Notes under the pieces: generated by a model
What the model was told of the DNA's origin: nothing
Seen by the model: the letters and a program-made list of their open reading frames with translations, nothing else
The model's database searches: none
Translations under genes and position numbers: made by a program
Shown here: positions 44,040-51,360 of the stretch, one piece after another
Layout: each line of letters begins with the position of its first letter
How positions within the stretch are numbered: position 1 is the first letter of the stretch
Assembly (NCBI GenBank): GCA_017744715.1
Contig: JAGIAT010000007.1
Coordinates: 202,487 to 266,486, forward strand
DNA: 64,000 nucleotides
Direction: 5' to 3'
DNA from: Niabella sp.
Lineage (GTDB): Bacteria; Bacteroidota; Bacteroidia; Chitinophagales; Chitinophagaceae

Positions 44040-44639
44040 ATGGAGAACAACGATCGATATTCAGGTCCTGCAACCGTCATACGTTCTTATATGAATGCGT
44101 TTCTTGTGGAATGTCCGCGGTGTATGCATTGTGCCATCGTTTCAAAGGGGCGATCTTTTGATAAGACAGACGCAAAGCTGACTTGTCAAAATTGTAACTA
44201 TAGCGAACATGCAGCGCAATTAGTGCGATATAACGCGATTGTAAAAAGAGCTTGTGACAATTGTGGAAAAGCAATTGAAGCGAAGATTCCAAATAATAAG
44301 GAAAAGGTTAAGGAATTGAACCTTAGCTGCCCGCATTGTGGAATCGTAAGAAGTTACAAGCCAAGAAGTATATCCTATAATTTATTTTATAAAAATTCGG
44401 GACCAGGGGATCCGGTGTTCAACCTGCCACTTTGGTTTCAGGCGGAAATAAGAGGAACCTTGTTTTGGGCGTATAACAGGGAACATCTGAATGAAATAAG
44501 AAATTACGTTGCCGCCAAGCTGAGAGAACGACAAACGGTGATGTATACCACAATGGTAGAGCGGCTCCCCGATTTTATCACAACCGCTAAAAACAGAAGC
44601 CTGGTAATAAAAACGATCGATAAACTATTAAGAAAGTAG
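44040..44639 (+). CDS. Double zinc-ribbon hypothetical protein
   Basis: A 199-residue cytosolic protein with three Cys pairs (VECPRCMHCAI, TCQNCNYSE, ACDNCGKAI) and a fourth at SCPHCGIV, enough for two zinc ribbons in the first ~105 residues. The C-terminal half (WFQAEIRGTLFWAYNREHL, NRSLVIKTIDKLLRK) is helical and aromatic. Such TFIIB-type ribbons bind nucleic acid or protein; the protein family itself is common as an orphan in Bacteroidota. It is AT-richer than its neighbours. No role can be assigned. Confidence 0.75.
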   Translation: MENNDRYSGPATVIRSYMNAFLVECPRCMHCAIVSKGRSFDKTDAKLTCQNCNYSEHAAQLVRYNAIVKRACDNCGKAIEAKIPNNKEKVKELNLSCPHCGIVRSYKPRSISYNLFYKNSGPGDPVFNLPLWFQAEIRGTLFWAYNREHLNEIRNYVAAKLRERQTVMYTTMVERLPDFITTAKNRSLVIKTIDKLLRK

Positions 44640-44678
44640 CGGCTATCTGGTGTTGGCAGATTTCTTAACTGTGTTGAG

Positions 44679-45650
44679 ATGACTGATTTGAATTTTGCAA
44701 ACGGCAAATTTATGAATACGACTAAACCCACGTCCCTGGAAGCATTTTATGAAGAAGCGGCTGCCTTAACGGGTAAGGAGGTGAACACATTATTACCGCC
44801 GGGCATCGGCAAAGAGATCGGTCACTTTAATATTTTTGATATAGCCGCTACCATTGAGGCTGCAAAACGGAAAAAGGAGATGCCCTACAACCGGAGGGCC
44901 TATTATAAAATCAGCCTGATACGCGGAAAAAACCGGGCGGAATATGCCGATAAAGTGATTGATATTAACGCTAATGCCCTGTTGTTTGCTACTCCAAAAG
45001 TGCCGTACCACTGGATTCCGCAGGATCCCGGTCAGTCTGGTCATTTTTGTGTATTTACGGATGCCTTTCTTGTAAAAAATAAAAGTGGCGTGGTACTGGA
45101 GGAGCTGCCGATCTTTCAGCCGGGTGGCTACCCCGTTTTTGAAATCACCGGCGAACAGGCCGCGGAAATTGAAACCATCTTTTTAAAAATGAAAAAGGAG
45201 ATCGCTTCCGATTACACCTTTAAATACGACCTGTTGCGCAATTATGTGCTGGAGCTGATCCACTACGGGCAAAAGCTGCAACCAGCCCCTGCAACTACCG
45301 TTAGCCAAAATGCAGCGGCCCGTGTTACCTCACTTTTTATCGAGTTGCTGGAGCGGCAGTTTCCCATTGAATCGCCACAGCAACAATTGCAGCTGCGTAC
45401 GGCCAAGGACTATGCCGGCCGGTTGTCCGTGCACGTAAACCACCTCAATAAAGTATTAAAAGAACATACCGGAAAAACCACCACCGCAATGATCAGCGGC
45501 CGCATCTTACAGGAGGCAAAGATCTTATTAAAACAAACCGGTTGGACCATTTCTGAAATTGCCTATAGCCTCGGTTTTGAGGAAGTGGCGCATTTTTCAA
45601 ACTTCTTTAAGAAACAGGCGGCTGTTACGCCGGCGGTGTTCCGCTCCTGA
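44679..45650 (+). CDS. AraC-family transcriptional regulator
   Basis: A 323-residue regulator; starts at 44679 and at 44712 are both ATG. The N-terminal ~190 residues form a cupin-like sensor (YYKISLIRGKNRAEYADKVI, HWIPQDPGQSGHFCVF). The C-terminal ~110 residues carry two helix-turn-helix motifs (TAKDYAGRLSVHVNHLNKVL and ISEIAYSLGFEEVAHFSNFF). The SDR gene begins 91 bp downstream on the same strand, an arrangement in which the regulator typically controls the oxidoreductase. The effector is unknown. Confidence 0.93.
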   Translation: MTDLNFANGKFMNTTKPTSLEAFYEEAAALTGKEVNTLLPPGIGKEIGHFNIFDIAATIEAAKRKKEMPYNRRAYYKISLIRGKNRAEYADKVIDINANALLFATPKVPYHWIPQDPGQSGHFCVFTDAFLVKNKSGVVLEELPIFQPGGYPVFEITGEQAAEIETIFLKMKKEIASDYTFKYDLLRNYVLELIHYGQKLQPAPATTVSQNAAARVTSLFIELLERQFPIESPQQQLQLRTAKDYAGRLSVHVNHLNKVLKEHTGKTTTAMISGRILQEAKILLKQTGWTISEIAYSLGFEEVAHFSNFFKKQAAVTPAVFRS

Positions 45651-45741
45651 CGATTATTTGATTTTTGCAAATAATGGATTGATGTTTGCAATAGCAGTCA
45701 CTGCAGACTGTTGCAACTTTGTGTATCAAAATAATAATGAT

Positions 45742-46506
45742 ATGAATGCTAAAAGCAAAGTAGCCCTGGTAACCGGGGGAAGCAGGGGATTGGGTAAGAA
45801 TATGGCCATCGCCCTTGCCAAAAAAGGGATCGATGTGGTGTTAACCTATAACAGCAACAGGGAAGCCGCGGATGCCTCCGTTGCCGAGATACAGGCGTTG
45901 GGACAAAAGGCGGCGGCCTTTCAGCTGGATACCAGCAGTAGCGGGTCTTTTGATGATTTTGCCCGGCAGCTGACGGATTATTTAAAAGCGGAAACCGGCA
46001 GCCCGAATATTGATTTCCTCATCAATAATGCCGGTACGGCCTTGTATGCACCGGCTGTTGACACCACCGAAAAGCAACTGGACGATATTGTAAACATTCA
46101 CTATAAGGGTGTATTTTTCCTTACACAAAAGCTGCTGCCCTTTATGAATGACGGTGGTGGTATAATAAATATTTCATCCGGGTTGACCCGTATCACATTT
46201 CCGGGTTCCTCGGTGTATGGATCGATAAAGGCAGGGGTAGAAGTGCTCACCCGCTACCTGGCCCAGGAATTAGGCCCAAGAAAGATACGGGTGAATGTGG
46301 TGGCACCCGGTGCTATTGAAACGGATTTTGGCGGCGGCCGTACCAGGGATAATAAAGAGGTCAATGCCCGGATCGCAGGCATTACCGCTTTGGGAAGGGT
46401 AGGCCTGCCGGATGATATCGGCGGTGTGGTGGCGTTCCTGTGTACAGAGGATGCCCGCTGGATCAACGGACAGCGGATTGAGGTGTCTGGCGGACAGGCG
46501 TTGTAA
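45742..46506 (+). CDS. SDR-family oxidoreductase
   Basis: A 254-residue classical short-chain dehydrogenase from the ATG at 45742; the frame runs upstream into the AraC gene but is not protein-like there. Cofactor motif TGGSRGLG (residues ~11-18), NNAG, active-site Ser before YGSIK (Tyr-x3-Lys), and a C-terminal GQRIEVSGGQAL. It resembles 3-oxoacyl-ACP-reductase-like SDRs, but the substrate is not set by sequence. It probably uses NADP(H). Likely controlled by the AraC protein just upstream. Confidence 0.9.
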   Translation: MNAKSKVALVTGGSRGLGKNMAIALAKKGIDVVLTYNSNREAADASVAEIQALGQKAAAFQLDTSSSGSFDDFARQLTDYLKAETGSPNIDFLINNAGTALYAPAVDTTEKQLDDIVNIHYKGVFFLTQKLLPFMNDGGGIINISSGLTRITFPGSSVYGSIKAGVEVLTRYLAQELGPRKIRVNVVAPGAIETDFGGGRTRDNKEVNARIAGITALGRVGLPDDIGGVVAFLCTEDARWINGQRIEVSGGQAL

Positions 46507-46849
46507 AAATCAGTGCACGCGTCGGATCAGTTTTGAAAACCATTTAGGTATTAAGATCTGTTACGTTGATTTCGTATCCGCGTGCATCTTAATAGCTGAA
46601 TGGTTTTTGATGATAGCATGTGCAGGTCGGTAGCAAATGAAAGGAGCGCTTTTCAAATTGTCCTGTCCTGCTGCTCCGATCTTTCGTATAAGGCACAGGC
46701 TGGCTTTGATTATAAAGCGCTGCAATGTTATGTTGATCTGTGTAGTAAATGACAAATGACCGGCGGGCAGTGCCCGTGCAGGCAATAGAGCGTATGGCCC
46801 GCATTATGCAGTAAAAAGCTTACGACAACTGCAACCTCCTTTGATGATC
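46507..46849. other. Intergenic gap with no recognised feature
   Basis: This 343 bp gap lies between the convergent SDR and LysR genes. Open frames on the minus strand are not protein-like, and I see no repeat shared with the rest of the window and no clear terminator hairpin. Confidence 0.5.
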
Positions 46850-47746
46850 TTATTGCATCACCTTCCGGAACAGGCTTTTGATCAGTTCGATCTCTTTGGC
46901 ATGGGTGGTGTTTTTCCGGCAGGCAAAGTAAAGTGTATTCTTTAATTGCTTATGGCCCTTCCATACCAGCTTCACCTGTCCGCTTTCAATTTCCTTATGA
47001 CACAAAAAGTCCGGGATCACGGCGAGACCTTTGCCGCTGCTCAGGCAACGCACAATAGAATTGAGGTTGGGTACAATATAATTCGGACGGAAATCAGGGG
47101 TATTGCCAAAGTTTAACTGCCAGAAACGGAACAGGTGTTCCATATCTCCGGTGGTTCCATACCATTTTTGTTGCTTCAGCCATGCTTCTGCGGCGGCATA
47201 TTTTTTCTGTTTCACCAGTTTCTGAAAAGAGGCGTCATCCAGCTCTTTGCCGGCTACCAGCACGATCGTTTCCGATGAAAAAGGCTGGTGCTCTATTTTC
47301 TGTGAGCTGCCTTTATGCGGTGTAATGATCAGATCGAGGATGCCCTTATCCAGGTTGTCCAGCATTTCATGATAATCGCCAAAACGGATGATGACGTTAA
47401 AGTTCAGGCTGGAAATATATTGTTCCAGGGTGATCTGGAAGGTTTCAAAACACATACCGATACTGATGGTAGGCGTATGCTTTTCCGTACTGCGCTGAAA
47501 ACTTTTTTCCGCTTCTTCCAGTGTGGCCAGACTTTCCGCTACGGCATTGTACAGGATTTTTCCCCGCTCTGTGGGTACCATTTTACGACCGGCCCGTTCA
47601 AACAATTTATATCCTACATAGCTTTCCAGCGAACTTAAATGCAGGCTTACCCCCGGCTGGGAAATAAACAGGCTTTCGGCGGCGCCGGTAAGCGTACCAC
47701 TTTGATAAATGGCCTTGAACGTGCGGTACCATTCCAGGTTGACCAT
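46850..47746 (-). CDS. LysR-family transcriptional regulator
   Basis: A 298-residue LTTR: winged HTH in residues 1-60 (FKAIYQSGTLTGAAESLFIS, QPGVSLHLSSLE), linker helix, then a periplasmic-binding-like effector domain (PTISIGMCFETF, LDLIITPHKGSS, LSSGKGLAVIPDFL). It is divergent from mdaB with 99 bp between, the usual arrangement for LTTR control of a neighbouring operon. A perfect palindrome, GTATTAT-N4-ATAATAC, lies 7 bp upstream of its start. It probably regulates itself and the quinone/electrophile cluster. Confidence 0.93.
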   Translation of the reverse strand: MVNLEWYRTFKAIYQSGTLTGAAESLFISQPGVSLHLSSLESYVGYKLFERAGRKMVPTERGKILYNAVAESLATLEEAEKSFQRSTEKHTPTISIGMCFETFQITLEQYISSLNFNVIIRFGDYHEMLDNLDKGILDLIITPHKGSSQKIEHQPFSSETIVLVAGKELDDASFQKLVKQKKYAAAEAWLKQQKWYGTTGDMEHLFRFWQLNFGNTPDFRPNYIVPNLNSIVRCLSSGKGLAVIPDFLCHKEIESGQVKLVWKGHKQLKNTLYFACRKNTTHAKEIELIKSLFRKVMQ

Positions 47747-47752
47747 AATTAA

Positions 47753-47770
47753 GTATTATTTTTATAATAC
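47753..47770. promoter_or_regulatory. LysR operator candidate (perfect palindrome)
   Basis: GTATTAT (47753-47759), TTTT, ATAATAC (47764-47770) is a perfect inverted repeat that fits the T-N11-A LysR box pattern. It sits between the divergent LysR and mdaB genes. Confidence 0.6.
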
Positions 47771-47813
47771 AAATCTATAAATTATATTATTTCCCTGATA
47801 ATTATTTGCGTGA

Positions 47814-47821
47814 TAATTTTG
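47814..47821 (+). promoter_or_regulatory. -7 element of the mdaB operon
   Basis: TAATTTTG matches the TAnnTTTG consensus exactly and lies 24 bp before the mdaB ATG. No TTTG box is found at the expected -33 distance, which fits a promoter that needs an activator such as the LysR protein. Confidence 0.45.
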
Positions 47822-47845
47822 TGCTGTCAATTTAAAAAAAGATAT

Positions 47846-48463
47846 ATGGAAAAGATATTGATCATCAATGCAGGACAACATTTCGGCCATTCCGGTGGCC
47901 GGTTTAACAATACCGTGGCTGCAGAAACAGAAGCGTTTTTCAGGGGCCGGCCAAATGCGGAAGTACGGCAAACAGTGATTGCCAATGGGTATGATCCGGC
48001 TGAGGAGGTGGAAAAATTTGTGTGGGCGGATACGGTCATTTATCATACGCCCATTTGGTGGTTCCAGTTGCCCCATGGGTTTAAGCAATACATTGACGAG
48101 GTATTTACCGCCGGCCACCGGAAAGGTATTTACCGCAGCGATGGCCGCTCGTCAGAAAATCCCGATATCAACTACGGAACCGGAGGCATGCTGCATGGCA
48201 AAACCTATATGCTGACGACCAGCTGGAATGCACCTGAGACAGCGTTTACGCTGCCGGGCGAATTTTTTAAAGAGCACAGTGTGGATGATGGCCCTTTATT
48301 TGGTTTTCACCGGATGAATGCTTTTACGGGTATGCAGCCTTTAAAAAGTTTTCACTTTCACGATATTGAAAAGAATGCAGATGTGGAGCGGGATATGGAA
48401 CGGTACAGGGCGCATCTTAAAACCCATTTTGAAACCATCTTAAAACCCGTACTTGCAGCATGA
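47846..48463 (+). CDS. mdaB: NAD(P)H quinone reductase, MdaB type
   Basis: A 205-residue flavodoxin-like reductase from the ATG at 47846. MEKILIINAGQHFGHSGG is the FMN/FAD-loop start, YHTPIWWFQLPHGFKQYID is the hallmark of MdaB, and LTTSWNAPETAF follows. MdaB reduces quinones by two electrons with NADPH and so avoids semiquinone radicals. Its stop overlaps the next gene's start by 4 bp, and an ABM monooxygenase follows two genes later. In E. coli, mdaB is adjacent to the quinol monooxygenase ygiN, so this pairing supports a quinone cycle. Confidence 0.9.
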   Translation: MEKILIINAGQHFGHSGGRFNNTVAAETEAFFRGRPNAEVRQTVIANGYDPAEEVEKFVWADTVIYHTPIWWFQLPHGFKQYIDEVFTAGHRKGIYRSDGRSSENPDINYGTGGMLHGKTYMLTTSWNAPETAFTLPGEFFKEHSVDDGPLFGFHRMNAFTGMQPLKSFHFHDIEKNADVERDMERYRAHLKTHFETILKPVLAA

Positions 48464-49344
48464 AGAAAGTATTGATAACCGGCATTACCGGGTATATTGG
48501 CGGAACGGTAGCAAAGAAGTTACTGGAAAAAGGCTATCGTATTGCGGGCCTGCTGCGCAATGAACAACATGCAGCGGAACTGGCATCGCTGGGAATTGAA
48601 TGTATAAAAGGAACGATACACGATGAAGCTGTTTTACGTGCTGCCATTACCGGGGCCGATGCACTGATTCATACCGCTGATTCCGCTGACGATGCCTATG
48701 CAGTAGACAGCATGATCCATGCGCTGGAAGGAAGCGGGAAAACATTCATTTTTACTTCCGGGTCTGCCATTTTGGGCGGGAAAGAGAATGGAGAAAAGAA
48801 TGATTTTGTTTTTACTGAAGATATTCCGCTAAGCCCGAGGCTGGAAATGGTTTCAAGGGTACACATCAACCAGTACGTACTCCGGGCCGCTCAGAAAAAT
48901 ATAAGAAGTATCGTAATCGTTCCCACAATGGTATACGGAGAGGGACTGGGAGTAAAAAAAGACAGTATTCAGTTGCCTGCCCTGATCCGTTTTTCAAAGG
49001 AAAAAGGCTTTGGCGTATATTTTGGAAAAGGCGAGAATAGCTGGTCAAATTTGCATATTGAAGATCTGGCAGATCTTTATGTACATGCTTTGGAAAAAGC
49101 AAAACCCGGCGCGCTTTATTATGCAGAAAACGGTCGCTCTACCATAAAAAACCTGGCCGGCCATATCAGCAAACGTTATGGGCTCATGCCGGCGCAATCG
49201 GTAAGCATACAGGAGGCCGTTGACCGCTTTGGTCCCGCGGGTGGTTATTTTGGATTTGCGTCTGGCAGCTTATGTAATGCAGATAAGGCAAAGCAGGAGC
49301 TGGGATGGAAACCTAAGTATGATTCGATCGAAGCATTTATTTAA
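48460..49344 (+). CDS. NAD(P)-dependent epimerase/dehydratase-like protein
   Basis: A 294-residue extended SDR. Rossmann start VLITGITGYIGGTVAKKLLE, then IKGTIHDEAVLRAAITGAD and FIFTSGSAILGG. The usual catalytic Tyr-x3-Lys is not seen at its normal place (SRVHINQYVLRAAQ), so it may be an atypical SDR that binds cofactor without classical catalysis. VPTMVYGEGLG and NLHIEDLADLY are conserved. It is coupled to mdaB through an ATGA overlap, so it probably acts in the same stress response. The substrate is not known. Confidence 0.85.
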   Translation: MKKVLITGITGYIGGTVAKKLLEKGYRIAGLLRNEQHAAELASLGIECIKGTIHDEAVLRAAITGADALIHTADSADDAYAVDSMIHALEGSGKTFIFTSGSAILGGKENGEKNDFVFTEDIPLSPRLEMVSRVHINQYVLRAAQKNIRSIVIVPTMVYGEGLGVKKDSIQLPALIRFSKEKGFGVYFGKGENSWSNLHIEDLADLYVHALEKAKPGALYYAENGRSTIKNLAGHISKRYGLMPAQSVSIQEAVDRFGPAGGYFGFASGSLCNADKAKQELGWKPKYDSIEAFI

Positions 49345-49359
49345 CCTGAAAAAAGTATC

Positions 49360-49644
49360 ATGAAAATTTATCTTACCGCTGTTATAGAAGTAAAACCGCC
49401 ACACCGGGCGGAGGTATTGGAAGTGCTGCAACAGATGGTGGTAGCGACGCGCCGGGAGGAAACCTGTGAATTGTATCGGCTTCACCAGGACATGGAAGAT
49501 GAGAACCGCTTTGTATTCTATGAGATCTGGACCAGCCCCGAAGGGTTGGAGCAACACAACCAGCAACCCTACATCAAAGCATTTGGGGCGCTGACCGGGA
49601 AGCTTCAGGAAGTACCCCGGATTTACAAAACCACCATCGTTTAA
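49360..49644 (+). CDS. ABM-family quinol monooxygenase-like protein
   Basis: A 94-residue dimeric alpha/beta-barrel monooxygenase of the ABM (YgiN-like) family: IYLTAVIEVKPPHRAEVLEV, EETCELYRLHQD, FVFYEIWTSPEGLEQHN and PYIKAFGAL are typical. These proteins oxidise quinols or small aromatic compounds without a cofactor. It lies in the mdaB operon, 15 bp after the epimerase gene, so it may complete a quinone/quinol cycle with MdaB. The substrate is inferred from the family and context. Confidence 0.88.
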   Translation: MKIYLTAVIEVKPPHRAEVLEVLQQMVVATRREETCELYRLHQDMEDENRFVFYEIWTSPEGLEQHNQQPYIKAFGALTGKLQEVPRIYKTTIV

Positions 49645-49645
49645 A

Positions 49646-49747
49646 ATGAAAACCGTATTGTTGGGAATCGCTGTGCTTACAGGCGCATTCGTTTTTGCAC
49701 AAAACAAGAAACCAGAAAATATGAAAAAGCGATCCTGGCTGCGTTGA
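49646..49747 (+). pseudogene. Relic ORF: signal peptide of a lost secreted protein
   Basis: A 33-codon frame starting one base after the ABM stop. It encodes a complete signal peptide (LLGIAVLTGAFVFAQ) and ~15 more residues, then a TGA. A secreted mature domain is missing, so this is most likely the start of a decayed gene, or a tiny peptide. The aldo/keto reductase ATG follows 35 bp later. Confidence 0.45.
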
Positions 49748-49782
49748 AAAATAAGTGACAACAAAATAAAGCAATATAAAGT

Positions 49783-50769
49783 ATGCAATACAGAACATTA
49801 GGAAATACAGATCTCAAATTATCCGTTATCACGCATGGTGCCTTTGCCATTGGCGGCAATATGTGGGGTGGAAATGAAAAGCAGGACTCGATCAACTCCA
49901 TCCACGCTTCATTAGATCATGGCGTTACTTCAATCGATACCGCGCCGTTCTACGGCTTTGGTTTAAGTGAAATATTGGTGGGCGAAGCCATTAAAGGAAA
50001 AGACCGTTCCAAAATACAGTTGCTCACCAAATTCGGCCTGGTATGGGACGGCAGTAATCATGGCAACGGGGAGTTTTTCTTTGATGCTACGGACAATGGC
50101 AATACCATACCGGTGTATAAATATGCTTCCAGGGAAAATGTGATCAAAGAAACAGAAGAAAGCTTGAAACGGCTGGGCACCGATTATATTGATCTGTTGC
50201 AACTGCACTGGCCGGACGCCACCACCCCCATCAACGAAACCATGGAGGCCCTGGAGCTTCTGATACAGCAGGGTAAAATACGTGCCGCCGGTGTAAGCAA
50301 TTACAGTGTAACCCAATTGCAGGAAGCGGCGCAAACCCTGAAACCCACCAGCAACCAGGTATCGTACAGCATGCTCAACCGCAGTATAGAGAAGGACCTC
50401 GTGCCCTATGCGCAGGAGACCCATACCGGTATTATTGTATATAGCCCCATGGAACGCGGCCTGCTCACGGGTAAATATTTTAAAGAAGATAGTTTAAAGA
50501 GTGACGACCACCGTAACAGTTATTTTACACAATTTGACCTGGAAAAAGTAAAGACCCTGCTGCAAACCATCGAACCTGTAGCAAGGGATAAAGGTGCCAC
50601 ACTGGCACAATTGGTATTGCGCTGGACCACACTGCAACCGGGTATTACGGTGGTCTTGGCGGGCGCGCGCAACGCTGCACAGTCGATCGCGAACGCGGAA
50701 GCAATAAGCCTTGAGCTTACGGCGGAGGAATTGCAATTCATAAATCAACAGCTTGCCGGTTTGCAATAA
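49783..50769 (+). CDS. Aldo/keto reductase
   Basis: A 328-residue NADPH-dependent AKR. MQYRTLGNTDLKLSVITHG is the usual start; Asp-Thr-Ala with the catalytic Tyr in DTAPFYGFGLSE, Lys in LLTKFGL and His in LLQLHWPD complete the tetrad. GVSNYSVTQLQEA and the cofactor-binding TVVLAGARNAAQ follow. These enzymes reduce aldehydes and related carbonyls. Its stop overlaps the start of a possible longer VOC frame (TAATG), which makes co-translation likely. In context it should clear reactive aldehydes. Confidence 0.93.
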   Translation: MQYRTLGNTDLKLSVITHGAFAIGGNMWGGNEKQDSINSIHASLDHGVTSIDTAPFYGFGLSEILVGEAIKGKDRSKIQLLTKFGLVWDGSNHGNGEFFFDATDNGNTIPVYKYASRENVIKETEESLKRLGTDYIDLLQLHWPDATTPINETMEALELLIQQGKIRAAGVSNYSVTQLQEAAQTLKPTSNQVSYSMLNRSIEKDLVPYAQETHTGIIVYSPMERGLLTGKYFKEDSLKSDDHRNSYFTQFDLEKVKTLLQTIEPVARDKGATLAQLVLRWTTLQPGITVVLAGARNAAQSIANAEAISLELTAEELQFINQQLAGLQ

Positions 50770-50801
50770 TGCCATACCGGCAGGCAGTAAAAATACATAC
50801 A

Positions 50802-51296
50802 ATGGAACAACGTACATCAACCAATGGTTTTAGCCGTGCCAATCATGTAGGCATTACCGTAAAGAATCTTGAAACATCGATCGCCTTCTATGAAGCGTTA
50901 ACCGGGTTGAAAATATCCAACCGGGATGAGATCGGGGGGGAACGGATGGCCCGGGTACAGGGATTGGAGGACACCCGGATCCGCTATGCCAACCTGCACC
51001 TGGACAATCTGAATATCGACATACTGGAGTATATGATTCCTGAAGCCGAACAAGCCTCCTACAAAAACAACCAGATTAGTGCCATGCACCTTTGTTTTGA
51101 AGTGGATGATATGGAGGCCGCGCTGAAACGCTTAAAGGAAATAGGCGTGGAGCCGGAAGGAGCACCCATCGTATTCCGCGAGGAAGACGGATTAACATCC
51201 GGTTTGGGTACGGCCGTGGTTTATTTCCGGGATCCGGACGGCACCAACCTGGAACTGATCGCTCCGCAGGGGCCGTTTAAACGGAGGGGACAATAG
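50802..51296 (+). CDS. VOC-family (glyoxalase-like) protein
   Basis: A 164-residue VOC protein from the ATG at 50802. The ATG at 50769, which overlaps the previous stop, would add 11 residues of weak character (MPYRQAVKIHT). Two beta-alpha-beta-beta-beta modules: ANHVGITVKNLETSIAFYEA and MHLCFEVDDMEAALKRLKE, the second ending in VVYFRDPDGTNLELI with the terminal Glu metal ligand. Metal ligands His (first strand) and Glu are visible. It could be a lyase, dioxygenase or resistance protein. Last gene of the LysR-linked cluster. Confidence 0.85.
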   Translation: MEQRTSTNGFSRANHVGITVKNLETSIAFYEALTGLKISNRDEIGGERMARVQGLEDTRIRYANLHLDNLNIDILEYMIPEAEQASYKNNQISAMHLCFEVDDMEAALKRLKEIGVEPEGAPIVFREEDGLTSGLGTAVVYFRDPDGTNLELIAPQGPFKRRGQ

Positions 51297-51360
51297 GGGG
51301 ACGATCCCGCAGATGGCGCAGAAAAGGCAGCGGTATAATCAGTGGGAAATAGTCACCGGA

